A DNA stretch of 64,000 nt, taken from Anisodus tanguticus. Taxonomy: Eukaryota > Streptophyta > Magnoliopsida > Solanales > Solanaceae. Position 1 is the stretch's first letter. Each line of letters starts with the position of its first letter. Position numbers and translations under genes: made by a program. The notes below the pieces were generated by a model that was given only the letters and a program-made list of their open reading frames with translations, searched no databases and was not told the origin of the DNA. Of this stretch, positions 1 to 14,600 are shown in pieces. Location: assembly GCA_034509755.1 (NCBI GenBank), contig CM067548.1:13406018-13470017 (forward strand). Direction: 5' to 3'.

Positions 1-2668
1 TCTTACACAAAATAAGGGCATAACCTTTAACAAAGCAAGACTGCAAATATCGACCCCGGGCCCACTTCACCAAGACTCGAACATTAATACCCAAAAACCA
101 TTAATACATACTAGATAATCATATCCTTAAGTTAATTGAAAAACTAAACACATTTGAACCCTCAATTGAACGATAATCAAAAAGCTCCAATTTGAAATCC
201 TAGAAATATTTCCGAATTGAAAATAGGTTTTTATACTTAATTTAGGACTTACAACATGATAATCTAACATAATCCACTCCTAATTCATGATATTAGTACA
301 AATTTATCCATAAACCTCCATTAAAATCAATAACAGAGTTCTCTTAATCTCCAAATAACTTACAATAATTTTTCCCAACTTACTAACACACTACATCACC
401 ATTAATAAACTTAGAAATATAAACTTAAGTTATAAATGAAATAATCTCTTACCCCAAGGTTGAAATTGCTCCTAGGGTTTTGAAAATACTCCAAGGTGAC
501 GCTAGTCTCGAGGTTATCCATTTTGGGAAAATGAATTATGACCTAAAGAATATTATAGGACACCTGATACAGTACTTCCGCCCCAGCGGAATCGACTCGC
601 ATTTGGAACCCGCGAGGCGGTGTCACTTGACACCTCCCCTCTACTACGGAATAATTCGTCGGATCATGGAGCCCAACTTTTGGGCTGTAATAATATCATG
701 TTGCGGACGTGCAACTCCTTTCCCGCGTATCAATATCATCTTGTTTCCATAATCTCATAAGTATTCTTATCCTTCAAGCCCTTAGGCCCACATCATATCC
801 ATACCACACTCAAATAAATATCACAGAACAATGTGTTTATGAACGCAAATGACCATATAAGGCAAGATATCATGATACAATGAGATGCAACAAATAAGAG
901 AGAAATATCAAATGCTTTCAAGAATTAAATACACATACACAATCCAAGATATCATATCGAAACCATGTGTGATAAGTAAATATATCAATAAATTATGGCG
1001 ACAAGCCCACATATGGCAACAAGCCCAAATAATCAAGCGGTCGGAACAAGCACGAGGTGATTCCCCAAACCCCATCATCACAGTTCAACACCGGTACACA
1101 CTCAAACATTCATCACAAATGTTTGATACGGACCCCCAAACAAGCCCAATACTCCTAAATATTTATAACTTCTTCGCACTTCTATCGAAGTCTCGAAAAG
1201 CTAAACCGTAGCCTACCTTGGTGTCGAACTATAATCGAGCCCCAAAGTGATAGCATTGCCCTTCATTGGCGCCTTGTGATAATCAAAGGTTATCCACGAA
1301 TATACTACTCATTAATATTAGTCTTACACAAAATAAGGGCATAACCTTTAACAAAGCAAGACTGCAAATATCGACCCCGGGCCCACTTCACCAAGACTCG
1401 AACATTAATACCCAAAAACCATTAATACATACTAGATAATCATATCCTTAAGTTAATTGAAAAACTAAACNNNNNNNNNNNNNNNNNNNNNNNNNNNNNN
1501 NNNNNNNNNNNNNNNNNNNNNNNNNNNNNNNNNNNNNNNNNNNNNNNNNNNNNNNNNNNNNNNNNNNNNNTTAATTTAGGACTTACAACATGATAATCTA
1601 ACATAATCCACTCCTAATTCATGATATTAGTACAAATTGATCCATAAACCTCCATTAAAATCAATAACAAGTTCTCTTAATCTCCAAATAACTTACAATA
1701 ATTTTTTCCCAACTTACTAACACACTACATCACCATTAATAAACTTAGAAATATAAACTTAAGTTATAAATGAAAGAATCTCTTACCCCAAGGTTGAAAT
1801 TGCTCCTAGGGTTTTGAAAATACTCCAAGGTGACGCTAGTCTCGAGGTTTTCCATTTTGGGAAAGAGAATTATTACCTAAAGAATATTATAGGACACCTG
1901 ATATAGTACTTCCGCCCCAGCGGAATCTACTCCGCAAGAACCCGCTGAGGCGGTGTCACTTGACACCTCCCCTCTACTACGGAATAATTCATCGGATCAT
2001 GGAGCCCAGCTTTTGGCTGTAATAATATCATGTTGCAAACGTGCAACTCCTTTCCCCGCGTATCAATATCATCTCAGTGTTTCCATAATCTCATAAGTAT
2101 TCTTATCCTTCAAGCCCCTTAGGCCCACATCATATCCATACCACACTCAAATAAATATCACAGAACAATGAGTTTATGAATGCAAATGACCATATAAGAC
2201 AAGATATCATGATACAATGAGATGCAACAAAATAAGAGATGAAATATCAAATGCTTTCAAGAATTAAATACACATACACAATCCAAGATATCATATCGAA
2301 ACCATGTGTGATAAGTAAATATATCAAGAAATTATGGCGACAAGCCCACATATGGCAACAAGCCCAAATAATCAGCAGTCGGAACCAGAACGAGGATGAT
2401 TCCCCAAACCCCATCATCACAGTTCAACACAAGTACCCACTCAAACATTCATCACAAATGTTTGATACAGACCCCAAACAAGCCCAATACTCCTAAATAT
2501 TTATAACTTCTTCTGCACTTCTATCGAAGTCTCGAAAAGCTAAACCGTAGCCTACCTTGGTGTCGAACAGGTGCGCCTATAATCATGTCCCCAGTGATAG
2601 CATTGCCCTTCATTGGCGCCTTGTGATAATCAAAGGTTATCCACGAATATACTACTCATTAATATAAG
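1..2668. repeat. Units 1-2 of the array, flanking the assembly gap
   Basis: Bases 1-149 and 1322-1470 are identical, including 'gcaagactgcaaat', a form seen only in these two units. Unit 1 has 'gaccatataaggc' and 'gcgacaagccc', which recur only from about unit 28 onward. Unit 2, after the gap, has 'attattacc' and 'ggaatctactccgc', otherwise typical of block B (beyond 45390). The two leftmost units therefore look more like the right half of the array than like their neighbours. Confidence 0.85.
1471..1570. other. Assembly gap of 100 N inside unit 2
   Basis: Exactly 100 N separate 'aaaactaaac' from 'ttaatttagg'. In unit 1 the same two flanks are 87 bp apart (150-236). If nothing else is missing, unit 2 would be about 1334 bp, an ordinary length. 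A round 100 is a usual placeholder for a gap of unknown size, so any whole number of units could also be missing. Confidence 0.97.
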
Positions 2669-5600
2669 TCTTACACAAAATTAGGGCATAACCTTTAAAC
2701 AAAGCAAGAATACAATTATCGACCCTTCACCAAGACTCGAACATTAATACCCAAAAACCATTAATACATACTAGATAATCATATCCTTAAGTTAATTGAA
2801 AAACTAAACACATTTGAACCCTCAATTGAACGATAATCAAAAAGCTCCAATTTGAAATCCTAGAAATATTCCCGAATTGAAAATAGGTTTTTATACTTAA
2901 TTTAGGACTTACAACATGATAATCTAACATAATCCACTCCTAATTCATGATATTAGTACAAATTGATCCATAAACCTCCATTAAAATCAATAACAAGTTC
3001 TCTTAATCTCCAAATAACTTACAATAATTTTTTCCCAACTTACTAACACACTACATCACCATTAATAAACTTAGAAATATAAACTTAAGTTATAAATGAA
3101 AGAATCTCTTACCCCAAGGTTGAAATTGCTCCTAGGGTTTTGAAAATACTCCAAGGTGACGCTAGTCTCGAGGTTTTCCATTTTGGGAAAGTGAAATTAT
3201 GACCTAAAGAATATTATAGGACACCGATATAGTACTTTCGCCCCAAGCGGAATCGACTCCGCTGGAACCCGCTGCGGCGGTGTCACTTGACACCTCCCCT
3301 CTGCTACGGAATAATTTGTGGAATCATGGAGCCCAACTTTTGGCTGTAATAATATCATGTTGCAGACGTGCAACTCCTTTCCCCGCATATCAATATCATC
3401 TCAGTGTTTCCATAATCTCATAAGTATTCTTATCCTTCAAGCCCTTAGGCCCACATCATATCCATACCACACTCAAATAAATATCACGAAACAATGAGTT
3501 TATGAATGCAAATGATCATATAAGACAAGATATCATGATACAATGAGATGCAACAAAATAAGAGATGAAATATCAAATGCTTTCAAGAATTAAATACACA
3601 TACACAATCCAAGATATCATATCGAAACCATGTGTGATAAGTAAATATATCAAGAAATTATGGCGACAAACCCACATATGGCAACAAGCCCAAATAATCA
3701 GCAGTCGGAACCAGAACGAGGATGATTCCCCAAACCCCATCATCACAGTTCAACACAAGTACCCACTCAAACATTCATCACAAATGTTTGATACAGACCC
3801 CCAAACAAGCCCAATACTCCTAAATATTTATAACTTTTTCTACACTTCTATCGAAGTCTCGAAAAGCTAAACCGTAGCCTACCTTGGTGTCGAACAGGTG
3901 CGCCTATAATCAGTCCCCAGTGATAGCATTGCCCTTCATTGGCGCCTTGTGATAATCAAAGGTTATCCACGAATATACTACTCATTAATATAAGTCTTAC
4001 ACAAAATTAGGGCATAACCTTTAAACAAAGCAAGAATACAAATATCGACCCCGGGCCCACTTCACCAAGACTCGAACATTAATACCCAAAAACCATTAAT
4101 ACATACTAGATAATCATATCCTTAAGTTAATTGAAAAACTAAACACATTTGAACCCTCAATTGAACGATAATCAAAAAGCTCCAATTTGAAATCCTAGAA
4201 ATATTCCCGAATTGAAAATAGGTTTTTATACTTAATTTAGGACTTACAACATGATAATCTAACATAATCCACTCCTAATTCATGATATTAGTACAAATTG
4301 ATCCATAAACCTCCATTAAAATCAATAACAGAGTTCTCTTAATCTCCAAATAACTTACAATAATTTTTTCCCAACTTACTAACACACTACATCACCATTA
4401 ATAAACTTAGAAATATAAACTTAAGTTATAAATGAAAGAATCTCTTACCCCAAGGTTGAAATTTCTCCTAGGGTTTTGAAAATACTCCAAGGTGACGCTA
4501 GTCTCGAGGTTTTCCATTTTGGGAAAGTGAATTATGACCTAAAGAATATTATAGGACACATGATATAGTACTTCCGCCCCTGCGGAATCGACTCCGCTGG
4601 AACCCGCTGAGGCGGTGTCACTTGACACCTCCCCTCTACTACGGAATAATTCGTCGGATCATGGAGCCCAACTTTTGGCTGTAATAATATCATGTTGCAG
4701 ACGTGCAACTCCTTTCCCCGCGTATCAATATCATCTCAGTGTTTCCATAATCTCATAAGTATTCTTATCCTTCAAGCCCCTTAGGCCCACATCATATCCA
4801 TACCACACTCAAATAAATATCACAGAACAATGAGTTTATGAATGCAAATGATCATATAAGACAAGATATCATGATACAATGAGATGCAACAAAATAAGAG
4901 ATGAAATATCAAATGCTTTCAAGAATTAAATACACATACACAATCCAAGATATCATATCGAAACCATGTGTGATAAGTAAATATATCAAGAAATTATGGC
5001 GACAAACCCACATATGGCAACAAGCCCAAATAATCGGCGAGTCGGAACCGAACGAGGATGATTCCCCAAACCCCATCATCACGAGTTCAACACAAGTACC
5101 CACTCAAACATTCATCACAAATGTTTGATACAGACCCCAAACAAGCCCAATACTCCTAAATATTTATAACTTTTCTGCACTTCTATCGAAGTCTCGAAAA
5201 GCTAAACCGTAGCCTACCTTGGTGTCGAACAGGTGCGCCTATAATCAGTCCCCAGTGATAGCATTGCCCTTCATTGGCGCCTTGTGATAATCAAAGGTTA
5301 TCCACGAATATACTACTCATTAATATAAGTCTTACACAAAATAAGGGCATAACCTTTAATCAAAGCAAGACTACAAATATCGACCCCGGGCCCACTTCAC
5401 CAAGACTCGAACATTAATACCCAAAAACCATTAATACATACTAGATAATCATATCCTTAAGTTAATTGAAAAACTAAACACATTTGAACCCTCAATTGAA
5501 CGATAATCAAAAAGCTCCAATTTGAAATCCTAGAAATATTCCCGAATTGAAAATAGGTTTTTATACTTAATTTAGGACTTACAACATGATAATCTAACAT

Positions 5601-8600
5601 AATCCACTCCTAATTCATGATATTAGTACAAATTGATCCATAAACCTCCATTAAAATCAATAACAAAGTTCTCTTAATCTCCAAATAACTTACAATAATT
5701 TTTTCCCAACTTACTAACACACTACATCACCATTAATAAACTTAGAAATATAAACTTAAGTTATAAATGAAAGAATCTCTTACCCCAAGGTTGAAATTGC
5801 TCCTAGGGTTTTGAAAATACTCCAAGGTGACGCTAGTCTCGAGGTTTTCCATTTTGGGAAAGTGAATTATGACCTAAAGAATATTATAGGACACCGATAT
5901 AGTACTTCCGCCCCGAGCGGAATAGACTCCATTGGAACCCGGCGAGGCGGTGTCACTTGACACCTCCCCTCTACTACGGAATAATTTGTCGGATCATGGA
6001 GCCCAGCTTTTGGCTGTAATAATATCATGTTGCAGACGTGCAACTCCTTTCCCCGCGTATCAATATCATCTCAGTGTTTCCATAATCTCATAAGTATTCT
6101 TATCCTTCAAGCCCCTTAGGCCCACATCATATCCATACCACACTCAAATAAATATCACGAAACAATGAGTTTATGAATGCAAATGATCATATAAGACAAG
6201 ATATCATGATACAATGAGATGCAACAAAATAAGAGATGAAATATCAAATGCTTTCAAGAATTAAATACACATACACATCCAAGATATCATATCGAAACCA
6301 TGTGTGATAAGTAAATATATCAAGAAATTATGGCGACAAACCCACATATGGCAACAAGCCCAAATAATCAGCAGTCGGAACCAGAACGAGGATGATTCCC
6401 CAAACCCCATCATCACAGTTCAACACAAGTACCCACTCAAACATTCATCACAAATGTTTGATACAGACCCCCAAACAAGCCCAATACTCCTAAATATTTA
6501 TAACTTTTTCTACACTTCTATCGAAGTCTCGAAAAGCTAAACCGTAGCCTACCTTGGTGTCGAACAGTGCGCCTATAATCGAGTCCCCAGTGAGAGCATT
6601 GCCCTTCATTGGCGCCTTGTGATAATCAAAGGTTATCCACGAATATACTACTCATTAATATAAGTCTTACACAAAATAAGGGCATAACCTTTAAACAAAG
6701 CAAGAATACAAATATCGACCCCGGGCCCACTTCACCAAGACTCGAACATTAATACCCAAAAACCATTAATACATACTAGATAATCATATCCTTAAGTTAA
6801 TTGAAAAACTAAACACATTTGAACCCTCAATTGAACGATAATCAAAAAGCTCCAATTTGAAATCCTAGAAATATTCCCGAATTGAAAATAGGTTTTTATA
6901 CTTAATTTAGGACTTACAACATGATAATCTAACATAATCCACTCCTAATTCATGATATTAGTACAAATTGATCCATAAACCTCCATTAAAATCAATAACA
7001 AGTTCTCTTAATCTCCAAATAACTTACAATAATTTTTCCCAACTTACTAACACACTACATCACCATTAATAAACTTAGAAATATAAACTTAAGTTATAAA
7101 TGAAAGAATCTCTTACCCCAAGGTTGAAATTTCTCCTAGGGTTTTGAAAATACTCCAAGGTGACGCTAGTCTCGAGGTTTTCCATTTTGGGAAAGTGAAT
7201 TATGACCTAAAGAATATTATAGGACACACGATATAGTACTTTCGCCCCAAGCGGAAATAGACTCCGCTTTGGAACCCGCAGGCGGTGTCACTTGACACCT
7301 CCCCTCTACTACGGAATAATTTGTCGGATCATGGAGCCCGACTTTTGGCTGTAATAATATCATGTTGCGGACGTGCAACTCCTTTCCCCGCGTATCAATA
7401 TCATCTCGTGTTTCCATAATCTCATAAGTATTCTTATCCTTCAAGCCCCTTAGGCCCACATCATATCCATACCACACTCAAATAAATATCACGAGAACAA
7501 TGAGTTTATGAATGCAAATGATCATATAAGACAAGATATCATGATACAATGAGATGCAACAAAATAAGAGATGAAATATCAAATGCTTTCAAGAATTAAA
7601 TACACATACACAATCCAAGATATCATATCGAAACCATGTGTGATAAGTAAATATATCAAGAAATTATGGCGACAAACCCACATATGGCAACAAGCCCAAA
7701 TAATCGGCGGTCGGAACCGAACGAGGATGATTCCCCAAACCCCATCATCACGGTTCAACACAAGTACCCACTCAAACATTCATCACAAATGTTTGATACG
7801 ACCCCCAAACAAGCCCAATACTCCTAAATATTTATAACTTTTTCTACACTTCTATCGAAGTCTCGAAAAGCTAAACCGTAGCCTACCTTGGTGTCGAACA
7901 GTGCGCCTATAATCGAGTCCAGTGATAGCATTGCCCTTCATTGGCGCCTTGTGATAATCAAAGGTTATCCACGAATATACTACTCATTAATATAAGTCTT
8001 ACACAAAATAAGGGCATAACCTTTAAAAAAGCAAGAATACAAATATCGACCCCGGGCCCACTTCACCAAGACTCGAACATTAATACCCAAAAACCATTAA
8101 TACATACTAGATAATCATATCCTTAAGTTAATTGAAAAACTAAACACATTTGAACCCTCAATTGAACGATAATCAAAAAGCTCCAATTTGAAATCCTAGA
8201 AATATTCCCGAATTGAAAATAGGTTTTTATACTTAATTTAGGACTTACAACATGATAATCTAACATAATCCACTCTAATTCATGATATTAGTACAAATTG
8301 ATCCATAAACCTCCATTAAAATCAATAACAGTGATTCTCTTAATCTCCAAATAACTTACAATAATTTTTTCCCAACTTACTAACACACTACATCACCATT
8401 AATAAACTTAGAAATATAAACTTAAGTTATAAATGAAAGAATCTCTTACCCCAAGGTTGAAATTGCTCCTAGGGTTTTGAAAATACTCCAAGGTGACGCT
8501 AGTCTCGAGGTTTTCCATTTTGGGAAAGTGAATTATGACCTAAAGAATATTATAGGACACACGATATAGTACTTCCGCCCCGAGCGGAATAGACTCCGCT

Positions 8601-11600
8601 GGAACCCGCTGCGGCGGTGTCACTTGACACCTCCCCTCTGCTACGGAATAATTTGTAGATCATGGAGCCCAACTTTTGGCTGTAATAATATCATGTTGCA
8701 GACGTGCAACTCCTTTCCCCGCGTATCAATATCATCTCAGTGTTTCCATAATCTCATAAGTATTCTTATCCTTCAAGCCCCTTAGGCCCACATCATATCC
8801 ATACCACACTCAAATAAATATCACAGAACAATGAGTTTATGAATGCAAATGATCATATAAGACAAGATATCCTCATACAATGAGATGCAACAAAATAAGA
8901 GATGAAATATCAAATGCTTTCAAGAATTAAATACACATACACAATCCAAGATATCATATCGAAACCATGTGTGATAAGTAAATATATCAAGAAATTATGG
9001 CGACAAACCCACATATGGCAACAAGCCCAAATAATCAGCAGTCGGAACCAGAACGAGGATGATTCCCCAAACCCCATCATCACAGTTCAACACAAGTACC
9101 CACTCAAACATTCATCACAAATGTTTGATACAGACCCCCAAACAAGCCCAATACTCCTAAATATTTATAACTTTTTCTACACTTCTATCGAAGTCTCGAA
9201 AAGCTAAACCGTAGCCTACCTTGGTGTCGAACAGGTGCGCCTATAATCAGTCCCCAGTGATGGCATTGCCCTTCATTGGCGCCTTGTGATAATCAAAGGT
9301 TATCCACGAATATACTACTCATTAATATAAGTCTTACACAAAATTAGGGCATAACCTTTAAACAAAGCAAGAATACAAATATCGACCCCGGGCCCACTTC
9401 ACCAAGACTCGAACATTAATACCCAAAAACCATTAATACATACTAGATAATCATATCCTTAAGTTAATTGAAAAACTAAACACATTTGAACACTGAATTG
9501 AACGATAATCAAAAAGCTCCAATTTGAAATCCTAGAAATATTCCCGAATTGAAAATAGGTTTTTATACTTAATTTAGGACTTACAACATGATAATCTAAC
9601 ATAATCCACTCCTAATTCATGATATTAGTACAAATTGATCCATAAACCTCCATTAAAATCAATAACAGAGTTCTCTTAATCTCCAAATAACTTACAATAA
9701 TTTTTTCCCAACTTACTAACACACTACATCACCATTAATAAACTTAGAAATATAAACTTAAGTTATAAATGAAAAGAATCTCTTACCCCAAGGTTGAAAT
9801 TGCTCCTAGGGTTTTGAAAATACTCCAAGGTGACGCTAGTCTCGAGGTTTTCCATTTTGGGAAAGTGAATTATGACCTAAAGAATATTATAGGACACCTG
9901 ATATAGTACTTCCGCCCGAGCGGAATAGACTCCGCTGGAACCCGCTGAGGCGGTGTCACTTGACACCTCCCCTCTGCTACGGAATAATTTGTAGAATCAT
10001 GGAGCCCAGCTTTTGGCTGTAATAATATCATGTTGCGGACGTGCAATTCCTTTCCCCGCATATCAATATCATCTCAGTGTTTCCATAATCTCATAAGTAT
10101 TCTTATCCTTCAAGCCCCTTAGGCCCACATCATATCCATACCACACTCAAATAAATATCACAGAACAATGAGTTTATGAATGCAAATGATCATATAAGAC
10201 AAGATATCATGATACAATGAGATGCAACAAAATAAGAGATGAAATATCAAATGCTTTCAAGAATTAAATACACATACACAATCCAAGATATCATATCGAA
10301 ACCATGTGTGATAAGTAAATATATCAAGAAATTATGGCGACAAACCCACATATGGCAACAAGCCCAAATAATCAGCAGTCGGAACCGAACAACGAGGATG
10401 ATTCCCCAAACCCCATCATCATAGTTCAACACAAGTACCCACTCAAACATTCATCAAAAATGTTTGATACAAACCCCCAAACAAGCCCAATACTTCTAAA
10501 TATTTATAACTTTTTCTACACTTCTATCGAAGTCTCGAAAAGCTAAACCGTAGCCTACCTTGGTGTCGAACAATGCGCCTATAATCAGTCCAGTGATAGC
10601 ATTGCCCTTCATTGGCGCCTTGTGATAATCAAAGGTTATCCACGAATATACTACTCATTAATATAAGTCTTACACAAAATAAGGGCATAACCTTTAAACA
10701 AAGCAAGAATACAAATATCGACCCCGGGCCCACTTCACCAAGACTCGAACATTAATACCCAAAAACCATTAATACATACTAGATAATCATATCCTTAAGT
10801 TAATTGAAAAACTAAACACATTTGAACACTCAATTGAACGATAATCAAAAAGCTCCAATTTGAAATCCTAGAAATATTCCCGAATTGAAAATAGGTTTTT
10901 ATACTTAATTTAGGACTTACAACATGATAATCTAACATAATCCACTCCTAATTCATGATATTAGTACAAATTGATCCATAAACCTCCATTAAAATCAATA
11001 ACAGAGTTCTCTTAATCTCCAAATAACTTACAATAATTTTTCCCAACTTACTAACACACTACATCACCATTAATAAACTTAGAAATATAAACTTAAGTTA
11101 TAAATGAAAGAATCTCTTACCCCAAGGTTGAAATTTCTCCTAGGGTTTTGAAAATACTCCAAGGTGACGCTAGTCTCGAGGTTTTCCATTTTGGGAAAGT
11201 GAATTATGACCTAAAGAATATTATAGGACACCCGATATAGTACTTTCCGCCCAGCGAATAGACTCCGCTGGAACCCGCTGCGGCGGTGTCACTTGACACC
11301 TCCCCTCTGCTACGGAATAATTTGTAGAATCATGGAGCCCAGCTTTTGGCTGTAATAATATCATGTTGCGGACGTGCAACTCCTTTCCCCGCATATCAAT
11401 ATCATCTCAGTGTTTCCATAATCTCATAAGTATTCTTATCCTTCAAGCCCCTTAGGCCCACATCATATCCATACCACACTCAAATAAATATCACGAACAA
11501 TGAGTTTATGAATGCAAATGATCATATAAGACAAGATATCATGATACAATGAGATGCAACAAAATAAGAGATGAAATATCAAATGCTTTCAAGAATTAAA

Positions 11601-14600
11601 TACACATACACAATCCAAGATATCATATCGAAACCATGTGTGATAAGTAAATATATCAAGAAATTATGGCGACAAACCCACATATGGCAACAAGCCCAAA
11701 TAATCAACAGTCGGAACCAGAACGAGGATGATTCCCAAAACCCCATCATCATAGTTCAACACAAGTACCCACTCAAACATTCATCGCAAATGTTTGATAC
11801 AGACCCCAAAAAGCAAGCCCATACTCCTAAATATTTATAACTTTTTCTACACTTCTATCGAAGTCTCGAAAAGCTAAACCGTAGCCTACCTTGGTGTCGA
11901 ATAGGTGCGCCTATAATTAGTCCCAGTGATAGCATTGCCCTTCATTGGCGCCTTGTGATAATCAAAGGTTATCCACGAATATACTACTCATTAATATAAG
12001 TCTTACACAAAATTAGGGCATAACCTTTAAACAAAGCAAGAATACAAATATCGACCCCGGGCCCACTTCACCAAGACTCGAACATTAATACCCAAAAACC
12101 ATTAATACATACTAGATAATCATATCCTTAAGTTAATTGAAAAACTAAACACATTTGAACACTGAATTGAACGATAATCAAAAAGCTCCAATTTGAAATC
12201 CTAGAAATATTCCCGAATTGAAAATAGGTTTTTATACTTAATTTAGGACTTACAACATGATAATCTAACATAATCCACTCCTAATTCATGATATTAGTAC
12301 AAATTGATCCATAAACCTCCATTAAAATCAATAACAGAGTTCTCTTAATCTCCAAATAACTTACAATAATTTTTCCCAACTTACTAACACACTACATCAC
12401 CATTAATAAACTTAGAAATATAAACTTAAGTTATAAATGAAAGAATCTCTTACCCCAAGGTTGAAATTTCTCCTAGGGTTTTGAAAATACTCCAAGGTGA
12501 CGCTAGTCTCGAGGTTTTCCATTTTGGGAAAGTGAATTATGACCTAAAGAATATTATAGGACACCTGATATAGTACTTCTCGCCCAAGCGGAATAGACTC
12601 CGCTGGAACCCGCTGCGGCGGTGTCACTTGACACCTCCCCTCTGCTACGGAATAATTTGTAGAATCATGGAGCCCAGCTTTTGGCTGTAATAATATCATG
12701 TTGCGGACGTGCAATTCCTTTCCCCGCATATCAATATCATCTCAGTGTTTCCATAATCTCATAAGTATTCTTATACTTCAAGCCCCTTAGGCCCACATCA
12801 TATCCATACCACACTCAAATAAATATCACAGAACAATGAGTTTATGAATGCAAATGATCATATAAGACAAGATATCATGATACAATGAGATGCAACAAAA
12901 TAAGAGATGAAATATCAAATGCTTTCAAGAATTAAATACACATACACAATCCAAGATATCATATCGAAACCATGTGTGATAAGTAAATATATCAAGAAAT
13001 TATGGCGACAAACCCACATATGGCAACAAGCCCAAATAATCAAGTCGGAACCAGAACGAGGATGATTCCCCAAACCCCATCATCACAGTTCAACACAAGT
13101 ACCCACTCAAACATTCATCGCAAATGTTTGATACAGACCCCCAAACAAGCCCAATACTCCTAAATATTTATAACTTCTTCTGCACTTCTATCGAAGTCTC
13201 GAAAAGCTAAACCGTAGCCTACCTTGGTGTCGAACAGGTGCGCCTATAATCAGTCCCCAGTGATAGAATTGCCCTTCATTGGCGCCTTGTGATAATCAAA
13301 GGTTATCCACGAATATACTACTCATTAATATAAGTCTTACACAAAATAAGGGCATAACCTTTAAAAAAGCAAGAATACAAATATCGACCCCGGGCCCACT
13401 TCACCAAGACTCGAACATTAATACCCAAAAACCATTAATACATACTAGATAATCATATCCTTAAGTTAATTGAAAAACTAAACACATTTGAACCCTGAAT
13501 TGAACGATAATCAAAAAGCTCCAATTTGAAATCCTAGAAATATTCCCGAATTGAAAATAGGTTTTTATACTTAATTTAGGACTTACAACATGATAATCTA
13601 ACATAATCCACTCCTAATTCATGATATTAGTACAAATTGATCCATAAACCTCCATTAAAATCAATAACAGAGTTCTCTTAATCTCCAAATAACTTACAAT
13701 AAATTTTTCCCAACTTACTAACACACTACATCACCATTAATAAACTTAGAAATATAAACTTAAGTTATAAATGAAAGAATCTCTTACCCCAAGGTTGAAA
13801 TTGCTCCTAGGGTTTTGAAAATACTCCAAGGTGACGCTAGTCTCGAGGTTTTCCATTTTGGGAAAGTGAATTATGACCTAAAGAATATTATAGGACACCT
13901 GATATAGTACTTCCGCCCGAGCGGAATCGACTCCGCTGGAACCCGCTGAGGCGGTGTCACTTGACACCTCCCCTCTACTACGGAATAATTTGTCGGATCA
14001 TGGAGCCCAGCTTTTGGCTGTAATAATATCATGTTGCAGACGTGCAACTCCTTTCCCCGCGTATCAATATCATCTCAGTGTTTCCATAATCTCATAAGTA
14101 TTCTTATCCTTCAAGCCCCTTAGGCCCACATCATATCCATACCACACTCAAATAAATATCACAGAACAATGAGTTTATGAATGCAAATGATCATATAAGA
14201 CAAGATATCATGATACAATGAGATGCAACAAAATAAGAGATGAAATATCAAATGCTTTCAAGAATTAAATACACATACACAATCCAAGATATCATATCGA
14301 AACCATGTGTGATAAGTAAATATATCAAGAAATTATGGCGACAAACCCACATATGGCAACAAGCCCAAATAATCAGCAGTCGGAACCAGAACGAGGATGA
14401 TTCCCCAAACCCCATCATCACAGTTCAACACAAGTACCCACTCAAACATTCATCACAAATGTTTGATACAGACCCCCAAACAAGCCCAATACTCCTAAAT
14501 ATTTATAACTTTTTCTACACTTCTATCGAAGTCTCGAAAAGCTAAACCGTAGCCTACCTTGGTGTCGAACAGGTGCGCCTATAATCAGTCCCCAGTGATA

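Noticed and set aside
473..480. Interstitial telomere repeat
   Set aside because: Only a single TAGGGTTT per unit; there is no tandem TTTAGGG run.
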